Positions 1-6,132 are shown, counted from the stretch's first letter. The stretch: 7,966 nucleotides of DNA from Chloroflexota bacterium (GCA_021788565.1 JAJYKO010000218.1:1-7966), one strand, 5' to 3'. Numbers and translations are program-made. Notes: a model not told the origin generated them from the letters alone.

Positions 1-1389
1 ACCCGAGTGCCCCCTCGCCACTATCGTGACCTTGTGCACCGGATCCAGGTGAGTCATGTAGTAGGCCACGAGCGCGTGCCCGACCTCGTGGTAGGCCGTG
101 ACGGATTTTTCTTCAGGGCTGATCAACCTGCCCTTCTTTTCGGGGCCCGCTATAACCCGGTCCACGGCCTCTTCCAGATCGATCTCGGTGATGACAGTGT
201 CTTTCCGCCTTGCCGTGAGGATGGCCGCTTCGTTCAAGATGTTTTCCAGGTCAGCACCGGAGAAGCCCGGCGTCTGCTTGGCCAGCCTCTCGAGATCAAC
301 GTCTGGGGCTATTGGCTTGCCCCTGGCGTGCACCTGGAGAATCGCCAGCCGGCCGGCGACGTCGGGGCTGTCCAGGGTGACACGCCGGTCGAAGCGCCCG
401 GGCCTTAGCAGCGCGGTGTCCAGGATGTCCGGGCGGTTCGTAGCGGCAATCACCACTATGCCCACGTTCTTGTCGAACCCGTCCATCTCGACCAGGATCT
501 GGTTGAGGGTCTGCTCGCGCTCGTCATTGCCACCGCCCATCCCCCGGCCTCGCTGACGTCCGACAGCATCAATCTCGTCAATGAACACGATGCAGGGTCC
601 CGCCTTCTTAGCTTCCTCGAAGAGGTCCCTCACCCTGGAGGCGCCGACCCCCACGAACAGCTCCACGAACTCGGAGCCACTTATGTGGAAGAATGGAACC
701 GACGCCTCTCCGGCCACGGCCCTCGCCATCAGCGTCTTGCCGGTGCCGGGAGGGCCAACAAGGAGAACGCCCTTGGGAATGCGAGCGCCAACTGCGGCGA
801 ACTTCTCCGGCGATTTGAGGAATTCCACTACCTCAGAAAGCTCCTCCTTGGCCTCCTCCACACCAGCTACGTCGGTGAAATGCACCGTGGGCTGGTCGGC
901 CGTGATACGCCGGGCCTTGCTCTTCCCAAATGAGAAGACATTTCCGCTACCGGGCTGGGAGTTTCCCTGCCGCATGAACGCGAACATCATCACGCCGATA
1001 AACAGCAGCGGCAGAAGCCAGATCGAGGAGCTGAGCCAGTTGAAATTTGACTGGCTGTTTACCTTCAGGTTTATCTTCGACAGCTCCGCCTGAGTGACGC
1101 CGAGATTGCGCAACGTATCTGTCAATCCAACGCCAGGCTCCTTAATAGATGTCGCCGTGCTCCCGTTGGTGAGGGTGACGTTCAGATTGTCTCCACTCAG
1201 GTCAATGGTGCTAATCTGGCCCGTCTTCGCGTACGCCGCGACCTGACTGATGTCGATCTGCGGCACCGAAGTAGTCGATTGTGCCCGCTGAGCGGGCAGC
1301 AGACTGGAGGCAGCAAATACCAGCAACACAACGAGGACGAGGATAGCCAGCGGTTGTAGCGCTTTTCGCCTCTCTCCCCCATTTTTCAT
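1..1389 (-). CDS. ftsH: ATP-dependent zinc metalloprotease FtsH (C-terminal part outside window)
   Basis: Membrane-anchored AAA+ protease that unfolds and degrades membrane and short-lived cytosolic proteins as a hexamer. The first 463 residues lie in the window; roughly 150-180 more would be expected from family length. Visible in order: short basic N-terminus, transmembrane segment about 11-31, extracytoplasmic domain about 32-120, second transmembrane segment about 122-139, then the AAA+ module with Walker A GPPGTGKT (212-219), Walker B IVFIDEID (267-274), the second region of homology with TNRPD and RPGRFDR (about 317-335), and the zinc site HEVGH (434-438). Most FtsH proteins have HEAGH; the Ala-to-Val change leaves both His and the Glu intact, so activity is expected. 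The ATG at 1387-1389 is preceded by AAAGGTAGG about 11 bases upstream. The gene is divergent from the sortase gene. Identity is essentially certain. Confidence 0.98.
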   Translation of the reverse strand, partial: MKNGGERRKALQPLAILVLVVLLVFAASSLLPAQRAQSTTSVPQIDISQVAAYAKTGQISTIDLSGDNLNVTLTNGSTATSIKEPGVGLTDTLRNLGVTQAELSKINLKVNSQSNFNWLSSSIWLLPLLFIGVMMFAFMRQGNSQPGSGNVFSFGKSKARRITADQPTVHFTDVAGVEEAKEELSEVVEFLKSPEKFAAVGARIPKGVLLVGPPGTGKTLMARAVAGEASVPFFHISGSEFVELFVGVGASRVRDLFEEAKKAGPCIVFIDEIDAVGRQRGRGMGGGNDEREQTLNQILVEMDGFDKNVGIVVIAATNRPDILDTALLRPGRFDRRVTLDSPDVAGRLAILQVHARGKPIAPDVDLERLAKQTPGFSGADLENILNEAAILTARRKDTVITEIDLEEAVDRVIAGPEKKGRLISPEEKSVTAYHEVGHALVAYYMTHLDPVHKVTIVARGHSG

Positions 1390-1662
1390 AAAGGTGAAAA
1401 CCTACCTTTCGTGCAGTCCGACAGCCGGGTCCCTGCCGCCGAAGTGAACCGATTCCTGTTGAGGACCTCTACCTGGTCGCAGAGACGAAGCGGGCCGGAG
1501 GAGGTCCTTGTCCCTCGGCGTAAGTGACAGAACACGGTCGGTCTCAGCTCTGCTACTTTGCACAATCGGGACCATCGGGCTCACACGGTATACTTACTGT
1601 TCGACGCGCCATGAAGGCGCCAACGAAAAAGCAAGGTCGGGCTTTCGACCGTTGGAGGATAT
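1390..1662. promoter_or_regulatory. Divergent ftsH / sortase intergenic region
   Basis: This 273-base spacer must hold the start signals of both divergent genes. On the + strand TATACT at 1589-1594 is a possible -10 for the sortase, but no good -35 lies 16-18 bases upstream (TTGCAC at 1558-1563 is 25 bases away). On the - strand TATACC (1592 to 1587) with TTCATG (1615 to 1610) at 17-base spacing is a weak candidate for ftsH and would give a leader of about 190 bases. That leader could form an 8-bp hairpin from AGGACCTC (1462-1469) and GAGGTCCT (1501-1508). The two candidate -10 boxes overlap, so the promoters could compete. Promoter calls here are weak; the divergent layout is certain. Confidence 0.4.
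1635..1658 (+). promoter_or_regulatory. Sortase ribosome binding site with a hairpin just upstream
   Basis: GGAGG at 1654-1658 is a consensus ribosome binding site four bases before the ATG at 1663 and fixes the sortase start. Immediately upstream, GGTCG (1635-1639) and CGACC (1646-1650) can form a 5-bp hairpin with a six-base loop, ending four bases before the ribosome binding site. The site is clear; a role for the hairpin in translation is speculative. Confidence 0.6.
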
Positions 1663-2325
1663 ATGCAGAGACTGATCGGTTTGCTGGTAGGCGTAGTAGT
1701 CGTGGCAGCTGTGGTAGGGATCTACGCAGTCTCAAGGAACGGGGCTGCGGCGCCCCCAGCTCCCACATCCACACCTAACCCGACGGCAACTCCATCGCCG
1801 ATGCCGTCCCCGACCCCGGTGAAGACGGCTACCCCGGCTCCTACGCCAGCGCCCACAGCTAAGCCTCAGCCAACCGCTCCGCCGGTGGCCCTGCCCACCC
1901 GGATTCAGATACCGGCTATCTCCGTTGACACGACTTTTGAATACGTCGGCCTCACCTCTGGTGGAGCGATGGACGTTCCAAAGATCCCCACGCAGGTGGG
2001 ATGGTACAAGCTAGGTCCCAGACCCGGCCAGCCGGGTAACGCGGTGATCGCCGGACACGTAGACTGGGGGGGCAAGTTAATGCCATTCTGGGGTCTCCAC
2101 GAGTTGGCGCCTGGAGACACCGTGATAGTCACGACCGCGGATGGAAAGCATTACCAATTCGCCGTCAAGTGGTCGAGGATGTACAACGCCGATACCGCAC
2201 CGGTGAAGGTGGTGTTCGCGCAGTCGAGTACGCCCGAAGTCACCCTCATCACGTGCGGCGGGACCTTCGACCACGCCAGCCACCAGTATCTCGGCCGGCT
2301 GGTTGTGCGGGCCGCGCTGAGGTAG
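1663..2325 (+). CDS. Membrane-anchored class F-type sortase
   Basis: Sortase-family cysteine transpeptidase, expected to cut a sorting signal on exported proteins and join them to a surface acceptor. The 220-residue protein has an N-terminal transmembrane helix (about 4-24), a Pro/Thr linker (about 31-78, TPxP-like repeats) placing the enzyme outside the membrane, and a catalytic domain from about 79. The catalytic triad is visible: His132 in AGHVD, Cys198 in TLITCGG and Arg212 near the C-terminus in YLGRLVV. The TLITCGG box and the single N-terminal anchor fit class F (or the related class E) rather than housekeeping class A. ATG at 1663 follows a consensus GGAGG. No protein encoded in the window ends in an LPXTG-type motif plus hydrophobic tail, so its substrate must be elsewhere. 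The family is clear; class F is an inference from motifs. Confidence 0.93.
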   Translation: MQRLIGLLVGVVVVAAVVGIYAVSRNGAAAPPAPTSTPNPTATPSPMPSPTPVKTATPAPTPAPTAKPQPTAPPVALPTRIQIPAISVDTTFEYVGLTSGGAMDVPKIPTQVGWYKLGPRPGQPGNAVIAGHVDWGGKLMPFWGLHELAPGDTVIVTTADGKHYQFAVKWSRMYNADTAPVKVVFAQSSTPEVTLITCGGTFDHASHQYLGRLVVRAALR

Positions 2326-2354
2326 GGCTCCACACCATTGGCGGGAAACCCTAC
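2322..2354 (+). terminator. Weak stem-loop overlapping the sortase stop codon
   Basis: GTAGGG (2322-2327) and CCCTAC (2349-2354) are perfectly complementary, a 6-bp stem with a 21-base loop; the TAG stop of the sortase gene (2323-2325) lies in the stem. No T-run follows, only an AT-rich stretch (ATGATAATTAGG). It may be a 3'-end structure for the sortase transcript, but it is not a standard intrinsic terminator. Confidence 0.25.
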
Positions 2355-2462
2355 AACATGATAATTAGGATTCGTTTAACGAAGATATTACGCCTGGTTA
2401 ACGAACGTGTCCGTCGGCGGTGGTAACGTTTGCATGGGACGTGGAACACTCCTTCCTCTCTT

Positions 2463-2511
2463 TGAGGAGGGGGCGGGTCGTTTCGGGGACAGGCGGTCCG
2501 CCCCCTCCTCA
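2463..2511. repeat. 14-bp GC-rich perfect inverted repeat
   Basis: TGAGGAGGGGGCGG (2463-2476) is the exact reverse complement of CCGCCCCCTCCTCA (2498-2511), with a 21-base spacer. As RNA this is a very stable hairpin. No T-run follows on either strand, so it lacks the usual terminator tail. It may act as a factor-dependent end, a transcript-stabilising hairpin or part of a structured RNA. The pairing is certain; the function is unknown. Confidence 0.7.
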
Positions 2512-2545
2512 GCTGTCCGACAGGCAAGGCGAAGGCTTTGTGGCT

Positions 2546-2576
2546 CGTAACCTGACACCCTGGGTACCAGGTTGCG
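2546..2576. repeat. 31-bp imperfect dyad, operator-like
   Basis: Around a central T at 2561 the sequence reads CG-n-AACCTG-nn-ACCC-T-GGGT-nn-CAGGTT-n-CG. Arms 2549-2554/2568-2573, 2557-2560/2562-2565 and the outer CG pairs (2546-2547/2575-2576) match exactly. The near-zero central gap suits a DNA-binding dimer better than an RNA hairpin. Its right arm overlaps GGTTG-CGA-CAACC (2570-2582), so as RNA the two pairings would exclude each other. No gene start lies next to it, so an operator role is unproven. Confidence 0.4.
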
Positions 2577-2670
2577 ACAACCGAGGTGGCTCTCCAATCG
2601 ACCGCCGGCCCAAACTCGCCAGATCACGAGTAAAAGACCGCTAGCAATCCTTCACACGGCGTTTGCCGGG

Positions 2671-2732
2671 TCCTGGAGTCAAGGCTTCAGCAGGCGGTCC
2701 TGGTACGACCGGCTAAGGCCTCGACTCCAGGA
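2671..2732 (-). terminator. Long stem-loop downstream of the secreted-protein gene
   Basis: TCCTGGAGTC (2671-2680) pairs perfectly with GACTCCAGGA (2723-2732). After a one-base mismatch the stem continues with AGGCTT (2682-2687) against AAGGCT-type bases at 2716-2721 (one G-T pair), then AGC (2689-2691) with GCT (2712-2714) and GG (2693-2694) with CC (2709-2710). It begins 26 bases past the stop codon of the leftward secreted-protein gene, where a terminator is expected. No T-run follows on the - strand, so it could instead be a 3' stabilising hairpin or a structured RNA. Confidence 0.45.
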
Positions 2733-2758
2733 TGTTAGGAGCGGCGTGTGACGCAGCC

Positions 2759-3538
2759 CTAGTACTTCTTCACCCTACCGGGATACGCCTCCAGCAGTTC
2801 CGCCTCCGTATCGAACCAGATGCGGTTCCTGCTTGCCCATCCCTGCCAGCACGCGTCGTCGCCCCTGGAACAGTAATATGGCTCGCCCTCGGACACGCTG
2901 GTCACCCACTCGCCAGCCGGTTCAGCGCTCATGATACCGGGAGGCAGCGGCGTGGGAGTAGGCTTCGGGGTCTGTGTGGGGACGGCGGTGTGGGTTGGCA
3001 CAGCCGTCCGCGTAGCTCTAGGGGTTGCGGAAGGCCGTGGAGTGGGTGTGGGGGTAAACGTCGGTATCGGCGAAGGTACAGGTGAGGCCGTCGGCGTACT
3101 GGTGGCCGGAAATGCCGTGGGGGCAGACGGAGCTGCCCTCTGGGAAGCTGACGAGACCGCGGTCGCGAAGGCTTCGGTAGGTGCAGAAGTAGGAGCCGCG
3201 AGCAGGGTTTCCAGTTCCCAGCCGAAGCGCATCTCATTCGGCCGATCCTGCAGGCCGTAGGGTCCGTTGACCCAGGTCCACCAGCCGTTCGTGAAGGCCG
3301 TCCAGTTGTCGGCTTTGCGCCACACCATCAATCCCGTCGAGGTCATCTGCAGACCGTCCCCGTTGATCGGGTTGTGGTGCTCATTCTCCAGCGGGGTTCC
3401 CACCACGTCGGGAATCAAGTCGGCGAGCGTCCGAAATCCCAGTACGAACGCCACTTCGTCATCGGAAGAGACCGAAACGGGCCCGGTCACCACAAGAAAC
3501 ATTGAGAGCAGCATCGCGCGCAGCAGTCTCCAAGACAA
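2759..3538 (-). CDS. Secreted protein, two Trp-rich modules joined by a Pro/Thr linker, function unknown
   Basis: Predicted exported protein of 259 residues; I cannot assign a function. The start is TTG at 3536-3538, chosen because GGAGG lies about seven bases upstream; the next in-frame ATG (codon 9) would be too far from it and would trim the signal peptide. Residues 1-25 look like a signal peptide. Residues about 27-108 form a compact module rich in Trp (FVLGF, NPINGDGLQ, GLMVWRKADNWTAF, NGWWTWVNGPYGLQ). I recall similar modules in secreted Chloroflexota and actinobacterial proteins, including wall hydrolases, but could not check. Residues about 115-200 are a Ser/Ala/Pro/Thr linker (PTPTPRP, TAVPTHTAVPTQT). 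The C-terminal module (about 205-259) has Cys223 and Cys230 (YYC...DDACW) and a WFDTEAELLEAYPGR segment, possibly disulfide- or metal-linked. It has no LPXTG-type tail, so it is not an evident substrate of the nearby sortase. Confidence 0.88.
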   Translation of the reverse strand: MSWRLLRAMLLSMFLVVTGPVSVSSDDEVAFVLGFRTLADLIPDVVGTPLENEHHNPINGDGLQMTSTGLMVWRKADNWTAFTNGWWTWVNGPYGLQDRPNEMRFGWELETLLAAPTSAPTEAFATAVSSASQRAAPSAPTAFPATSTPTASPVPSPIPTFTPTPTPRPSATPRATRTAVPTHTAVPTQTPKPTPTPLPPGIMSAEPAGEWVTSVSEGEPYYCSRGDDACWQGWASRNRIWFDTEAELLEAYPGRVKKY

Positions 3539-3627
3539 AGCAGCACCTCCGAAGCACCCGCGGTGGGCCAGCTAGGGGAGACAAGTTGCGAGGCCAGGCA
3601 TAACATCAGCCATCTACTTGCCTGGAT

Positions 3628-3657
3628 ATTATAGCGCGTCATGGTAGGTGGACACAA
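3628..3657 (-). promoter_or_regulatory. Promoter for the secreted-protein gene
   Basis: On the - strand a perfect -10 TATAAT (3633 to 3628) is preceded at 18 bases by TTGTGT (3657 to 3652), which matches the first three bases of the sigma-70 -35 box. Transcription would begin near 3620 and give a leader of about 80 bases before the TTG start, ending in the GGAGG ribosome binding site. It is one of the clearest promoter-like sequences in the window and points to vegetative sigma factor use. Confidence 0.65.
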
Positions 3658-3721
3658 CCCGAGCATGACGAGGGATCGCGCAGGCGGACTCAGACCAGAG
3701 GCCCAGGGGGGCGAGACAAAG

Positions 3722-3763
3722 AGAGCCGGCACCCAGTTTGACGTTTCCTTGAGTGCCGGCTCT
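3722..3763 (-). terminator. Hairpin terminator downstream of the BlaI-type gene
   Basis: AGAGCCGGCAC (3722-3732) and GTGCCGGCTCT (3753-3763) form an 11-bp perfect stem with a 20-base loop. On the - strand the stem is followed by CTTTGTC, a short, broken T-run. It lies about 40 bases past the stop of the leftward blaI-type gene and upstream of the secreted-protein promoter, so it would insulate the two units. The pairing is certain; terminator strength is uncertain because the T-run is poor. Confidence 0.6.
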
Positions 3764-3801
3764 ACCGCTAGCGTTCCGCGATTGCCTTGAAGGGTCTCAG
3801 T

Positions 3802-4167
3802 CTACTGAGCTCCCCTACGCAACATCAGGTAGGAAATCACGGGGTCAACCGCGCCCCCATAGATCCGGTTGACGACGTCATCGATCAACCGGCCTCCAAG
3901 CTCCTCGCGCTCCATAGCCGGCGAGTAGACGTAGACGTCTCCTCCCGCCTGGCGGCGCAGGATGCCGCGGTCGCTCAGTCTTCTGAGTACGGTCAGCACG
4001 GTGGACTGGCCCAGCCGCTTCCGTTCGCGCATCTTCTCGAAGATCTCGCGGGAGGTCGCTTGCTCCATTTCCCAGATGACGTCCAGGACCTCCAGTTCCA
4101 GCGGACCTAGGCCCTTTGCCAGGGTAGCACCTAGGGACTTCTGCGTTTCCCTGACCTCCCCCGCCAA
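3802..4167 (-). CDS. BlaI/MecI/CopY-family winged-helix transcriptional repressor
   Basis: Dimeric DNA-binding repressor of the BlaI/MecI/CopY family, 121 residues, the usual length. The family start LGPLELEVLDVIWE is at 20-33. The winged helix covers about 20-82, with a recognition helix around STVLTVLRRLSDRGIL (55-70) and a wing ending in VYVYSP (78-83). The C-terminal helices (about 84-118) are the expected dimer interface. The start is TTG at 4165-4167 with GGAGG about eight bases upstream; no ATG or GTG occurs in frame further upstream before a stop. Classical members are inactivated by a BlaR1/MecR1 sensor protease, but no such gene is visible here, so the signal is unknown. The gene is divergent from a flavin-type protein/hemL operon and shares a spacer with a dyad, so self-regulation and control of that operon are plausible. 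Confidence 0.93.
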   Translation of the reverse strand: MAGEVRETQKSLGATLAKGLGPLELEVLDVIWEMEQATSREIFEKMRERKRLGQSTVLTVLRRLSDRGILRRQAGGDVYVYSPAMEREELGGRLIDDVVNRIYGGAVDPVISYLMLRRGAQ

Positions 4168-4216
4168 CTCTCCGCCCTCCTTCTCGATACTCTGACCCCC
4201 CGAGCCAGACCTTGTA

Positions 4217-4234
4217 CATACAGAAACCTGTGTG
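4217..4234. promoter_or_regulatory. Candidate BlaI-family operator dyad
   Basis: CATACAG (4217-4223) and CTGTGTG (4228-4234) are inverted arms matching at six of seven positions around AAAC. The core ACAG/CTGT resembles the TACA/TGTA half-sites of BlaI/CopY operators. It covers the predicted start point of the leftward repressor transcript, where an autoregulatory site would act. Small palindromes flank it: TGTACA (4213-4218) and AGTATACT (4237-4244). Assignment to this repressor is inferred from position and resemblance. Confidence 0.45.
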
Positions 4235-4236
4235 GC

Positions 4237-4266
4237 AGTATACTAAGTCAGCAGCTACAAAGTAAA
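4237..4266 (-). promoter_or_regulatory. Promoter for the BlaI-type repressor
   Basis: On the - strand TTTACT (4266 to 4261, four of six -35 bases) and TATACT (4242 to 4237, five of six -10 bases) are spaced by 18 bases. The start point would fall near 4230, inside the dyad at 4217-4234, leaving a leader of about 60 bases. The -10 lies in the 8-bp palindrome AGTATACT, so the same bases also read TATACT on the + strand, though without a good -35 there. Confidence 0.5.
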
Positions 4267-4298
4267 GGGCAACGCGAACTGCTCTTGGCCCCAGGTCG

Positions 4299-4307
4299 TG
4301 GTAGAAT
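4299..4307 (+). promoter_or_regulatory. Extended -10 promoter for the PNPOx-like/hemL operon
   Basis: TGG followed by TAGAAT (4302-4307) is an extended -10 element (TGn plus five of six -10 bases). No good -35 lies 17 bases upstream, which extended -10 promoters tolerate. Transcription would start near 4314, which excludes the in-frame GTG at 4298 as start of the first gene and supports the GTG at 4346. Confidence 0.45.
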
Positions 4308-4345
4308 GCTCAGCGCCCAAGGTACACGAAAGAGAGGTTCCGACC

Positions 4346-4837
4346 GTGCCGAAAGAGCTGCGCAGGCAAGACAGGGCGATGGCAATCGAGGAATGCACCC
4401 GGCTGCTGGACCGGGCGCTGGTGGGCAGGATCGCCACCACGGATGAGGATGGTGCGCCCTACGTAGTCCCCATGAACTTCGTCTACGTTCCCCTGGACAG
4501 GACCATCTTCCTCCACTGTGCATCCTCCGGTCATCTCCTGGATAACCTGGCCGCCGATCGCAGGGCGTGCTTTGAAGTTGATGAACCTGGCGAGGTGATC
4601 GCGACTGGCGGGTACGCCTGCGACACGTCCCACCTCTACAAGAGCGTCATCTGTTTCGGAACCGCGCGAGTGATAGAGGACGGTCCAGAGAAGCATCAGG
4701 CCCTGGATCTGTTCGTACAGAAGTACGTCGACCGGTTGATGCCGGACCGGGAATACGAGCCGGAAATGGTGACGATCGACACTACGGTGGCCATATCCAT
4801 CGAAGTGGAGAGAATGACAGGGAAGCAAAGAAGATAG
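4346..4837 (+). CDS. NimA-like / pyridoxamine 5'-phosphate oxidase-fold protein
   Basis: Split-barrel flavin-binding-fold protein of the pyridoxamine 5'-phosphate oxidase superfamily, close in style to NimA-type (5-nitroimidazole reductase-like) proteins. With GTG at 4346 it has 163 residues. Motifs: RRQDRAM near the N-terminus (6-12), [21 protein letters not shown] (about 25-45), [14 protein letters not shown] (54-67) forming the barrel core and likely cofactor pocket, and [15 protein letters not shown] (98-112). This GTG is preceded by AGAGAGG about eight bases upstream; an in-frame GTG at 4298 lacks such a site and precedes the likely promoter, and ATG 4379 is internal to the conserved start. 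The stop is 11 bases before hemL, so the two are co-transcribed. Substrate is unknown: FMN, F420 or heme-type cofactors are used by relatives. True PdxH function is unlikely because its typical signature is not apparent. Confidence 0.87.
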   Translation: MPKELRRQDRAMAIEECTRLLDRALVGRIATTDEDGAPYVVPMNFVYVPLDRTIFLHCASSGHLLDNLAADRRACFEVDEPGEVIATGGYACDTSHLYKSVICFGTARVIEDGPEKHQALDLFVQKYVDRLMPDREYEPEMVTIDTTVAISIEVERMTGKQRR

Positions 4838-4848
4838 AGGAGAAAGAC

Positions 4849-6132
4849 ATGCAGACGGAAAAGTCGCGCCGACTGTTTGCCGAGGCTCGCGAGCTCATTC
4901 CAGGCGGTGTCGATAGCCCGGTCCGGGCGTTTCGGGCCGTCGGGGGACAGCCGCTCTTCATCGACCACGCCGCGGGCTGCCACGTCTTCGACGTGGATGG
5001 CAACAGCTTCGTAGACTACGTCGCTTCATGGGGTCCACTGATACTCGGACATGCTAATCCAACCGTCGTGAGGGCTATCCAGGCCGCGGCGGAACGAGGC
5101 ACCAGCTATGGCGCCCCGACCGCGCTGGAAAGCGAGCTAGCCGCGCTCGTCGTCGAGGCGATGCCATCGGTGGAGATGGTGCGCTTCGTCAACTCGGGGA
5201 CTGAGGCTGTGATGAGCGCCTTGCGGCTCGCCCGGGCGTTCACGGGACGGGACAGGATCATCAAGTTCGCGGGCTGCTACCACGGCCACTCGGATGGGCT
5301 GTTGGTCCAGGCCGGATCCGGAGCCACAACCCTCGGTACGCCGGACAGTCCAGGTGTGCCGCAGGCTGCCGCCCAGATGACCATCTCGCTGCCATACAAC
5401 GACGCTGAGGCCGTTCGGGAGGCGTTCCGCATCTATCCAGGAGAGATAGCCGCGGTCATCGTGGAGCCCGTGGCCGGCAATATGGGAGTCATCCCGCCGA
5501 AGCCGGGCTTCCTGGAATCGCTGCGCGAGGTAACTCGCGCCAACGGGGCACTGCTGATCTTCGACGAGGTGATCACTGGATTCAGGGTCGCCTACGGAGG
5601 AGCACAGCAGCTGTTCGGCATCATGCCAGACCTGACCACCATGGGGAAGATCATCGGCGGTGGGCTGCCGGTCGGGGCCTACGGCGGCCCGCGGCAGATG
5701 ATGGAGATGATGTCGCCGGCCGGCTCGGTTTACCAGGCCGGCACGCTCTCGGGCAACCCCCTGGCCATGACGGCGGGCATCGAGACCCTGAAGCTGATGC
5801 GGAAGCCGGGCATGTACGAGCAGCTAGAGCAGCTCTCGGGGAAGCTGTCGGAGGGTCTCGGAGATGCAGCCCGCCGCGCGGGCAAGAAGCTGTTCCAGAC
5901 ACGGGTCGGCTCGATGTCGGCGGCTTTCTTTACGGACGCAGCCGTCGTGGACTATAAGAGCGCGCTGACGAGCGATACGTCCACCTTCGGCCGGTTCTTC
6001 CGTGGAATGCTCGAGCGCGGCTTCTACTTCGCACCTTCCCAGTTCGAAGCCACCTTCGTCTCGACCGCCCACACGGAAGCTGACGTGGAAGCAACCGTGG
6101 CGGCAGCTCGAGAAGTCATGGCCGAGATCTAG
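4849..6132 (+). CDS. hemL: Glutamate-1-semialdehyde 2,1-aminomutase
   Basis: PLP enzyme that converts glutamate-1-semialdehyde to 5-aminolevulinate, the last step of the C5 route into heme, siroheme and cobalamin. At 427 residues it has the usual length. Diagnostic features: start region [14 protein letters not shown] (15-28), [16 protein letters not shown] (114-129) for phosphate binding, CYHGHSDG (143-150), EPVAGNMG (206-213), the FDEVITGFR segment (238-246) with the PLP-ring Asp239, and the Schiff-base lysine Lys267 in [17 protein letters not shown]. The C-terminal [17 protein letters not shown] also fits the family. ATG at 4849 has AGGAG about eight bases upstream. It is the middle gene of a three-gene rightward unit, 11 bases after the PNPOx-like gene and 30 before yggU. 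Neither hemA nor another heme gene is in the window. No residue needed for catalysis appears missing. Confidence 0.98.
   Translation: MQTEKSRRLFAEARELIPGGVDSPVRAFRAVGGQPLFIDHAAGCHVFDVDGNSFVDYVASWGPLILGHANPTVVRAIQAAAERGTSYGAPTALESELAALVVEAMPSVEMVRFVNSGTEAVMSALRLARAFTGRDRIIKFAGCYHGHSDGLLVQAGSGATTLGTPDSPGVPQAAAQMTISLPYNDAEAVREAFRIYPGEIAAVIVEPVAGNMGVIPPKPGFLESLREVTRANGALLIFDEVITGFRVAYGGAQQLFGIMPDLTTMGKIIGGGLPVGAYGGPRQMMEMMSPAGSVYQAGTLSGNPLAMTAGIETLKLMRKPGMYEQLEQLSGKLSEGLGDAARRAGKKLFQTRVGSMSAAFFTDAAVVDYKSALTSDTSTFGRFFRGMLERGFYFAPSQFEATFVSTAHTEADVEATVAAAREVMAEI

Larger units (their letters stand above)
2326..2758. other. Convergent intergenic region rich in inverted repeats, no convincing gene
   Basis: About 430 bases between the 3' ends of the sortase gene and the secreted-protein gene. 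Short open frames occur, but none has a good ribosome binding site together with a recognisable product. Contents from left to right: an AT-rich patch (about 2355-2405) with TTAACGAA twice (2376-2383 and 2398-2405, 22 bases start to start), the first inside the dyad TTCGTT-T-AACGAA (2371-2383); a 14-bp GC-rich inverted repeat (2463-2511); CTGTC-C-GACAG (2513-2523); an imperfect 31-bp dyad (2546-2576); GGTTG-CGA-CAACC (2570-2582); and a long stem-loop (2671-2732). The 10-mer CAGGCGGTCC occurs at 2490-2499 and 2691-2700. Part of this is probably transcript termination for the facing genes; a small RNA or protein-binding sites are possible. I recognise no known RNA family. Confidence 0.6.

Noticed and set aside
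7..1093. Several + strand open frames over the ftsH region
   Set aside because: They are antisense to the continuous ftsH frame, which carries every expected motif.
1589..1594. TATACT as a confident sortase promoter
   Set aside because: No acceptable -35 box at normal spacing and no extended -10; kept only as a weak candidate within the intergenic entry.
2420..2644. Small + strand open frame in the convergent spacer
   Set aside because: It runs through the 14-bp hairpin and the 31-bp dyad, has no ribosome site, and its product has no recognisable feature.
2490..2700. CRISPR-like spacing of the repeated CAGGCGGTCC
   Set aside because: There are only two direct copies of ten bases, about 200 apart, with no regular repeat unit.
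2540..2740. Possible tRNA or known riboswitch in the dyad-rich spacer
   Set aside because: I looked for a GGTTCGAATCC-type T-arm, the T-box motif, and tmRNA, SRP and RNase P core motifs and found none; hairpins alone do not support such a call.
2931..3260. Gly/Val-rich open frame on the + strand
   Set aside because: It is the complement of the Pro/Thr linker codons in the secreted-protein gene, which forces a long repetitive antisense frame.
4298..4345. Earlier GTG start giving the PNPOx-like protein 16 extra residues
   Set aside because: It has no ribosome binding site, overlaps the likely -10 element, and the added residues are not in the conserved region; GTG at 4346 has AGAGAGG in place.
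4310..4828. Open frame of 172 codons on the - strand
   Set aside because: It lies wholly antisense to the PNPOx-like gene, shows no family motif, and has no ribosome site; it is a by-product of high GC content.
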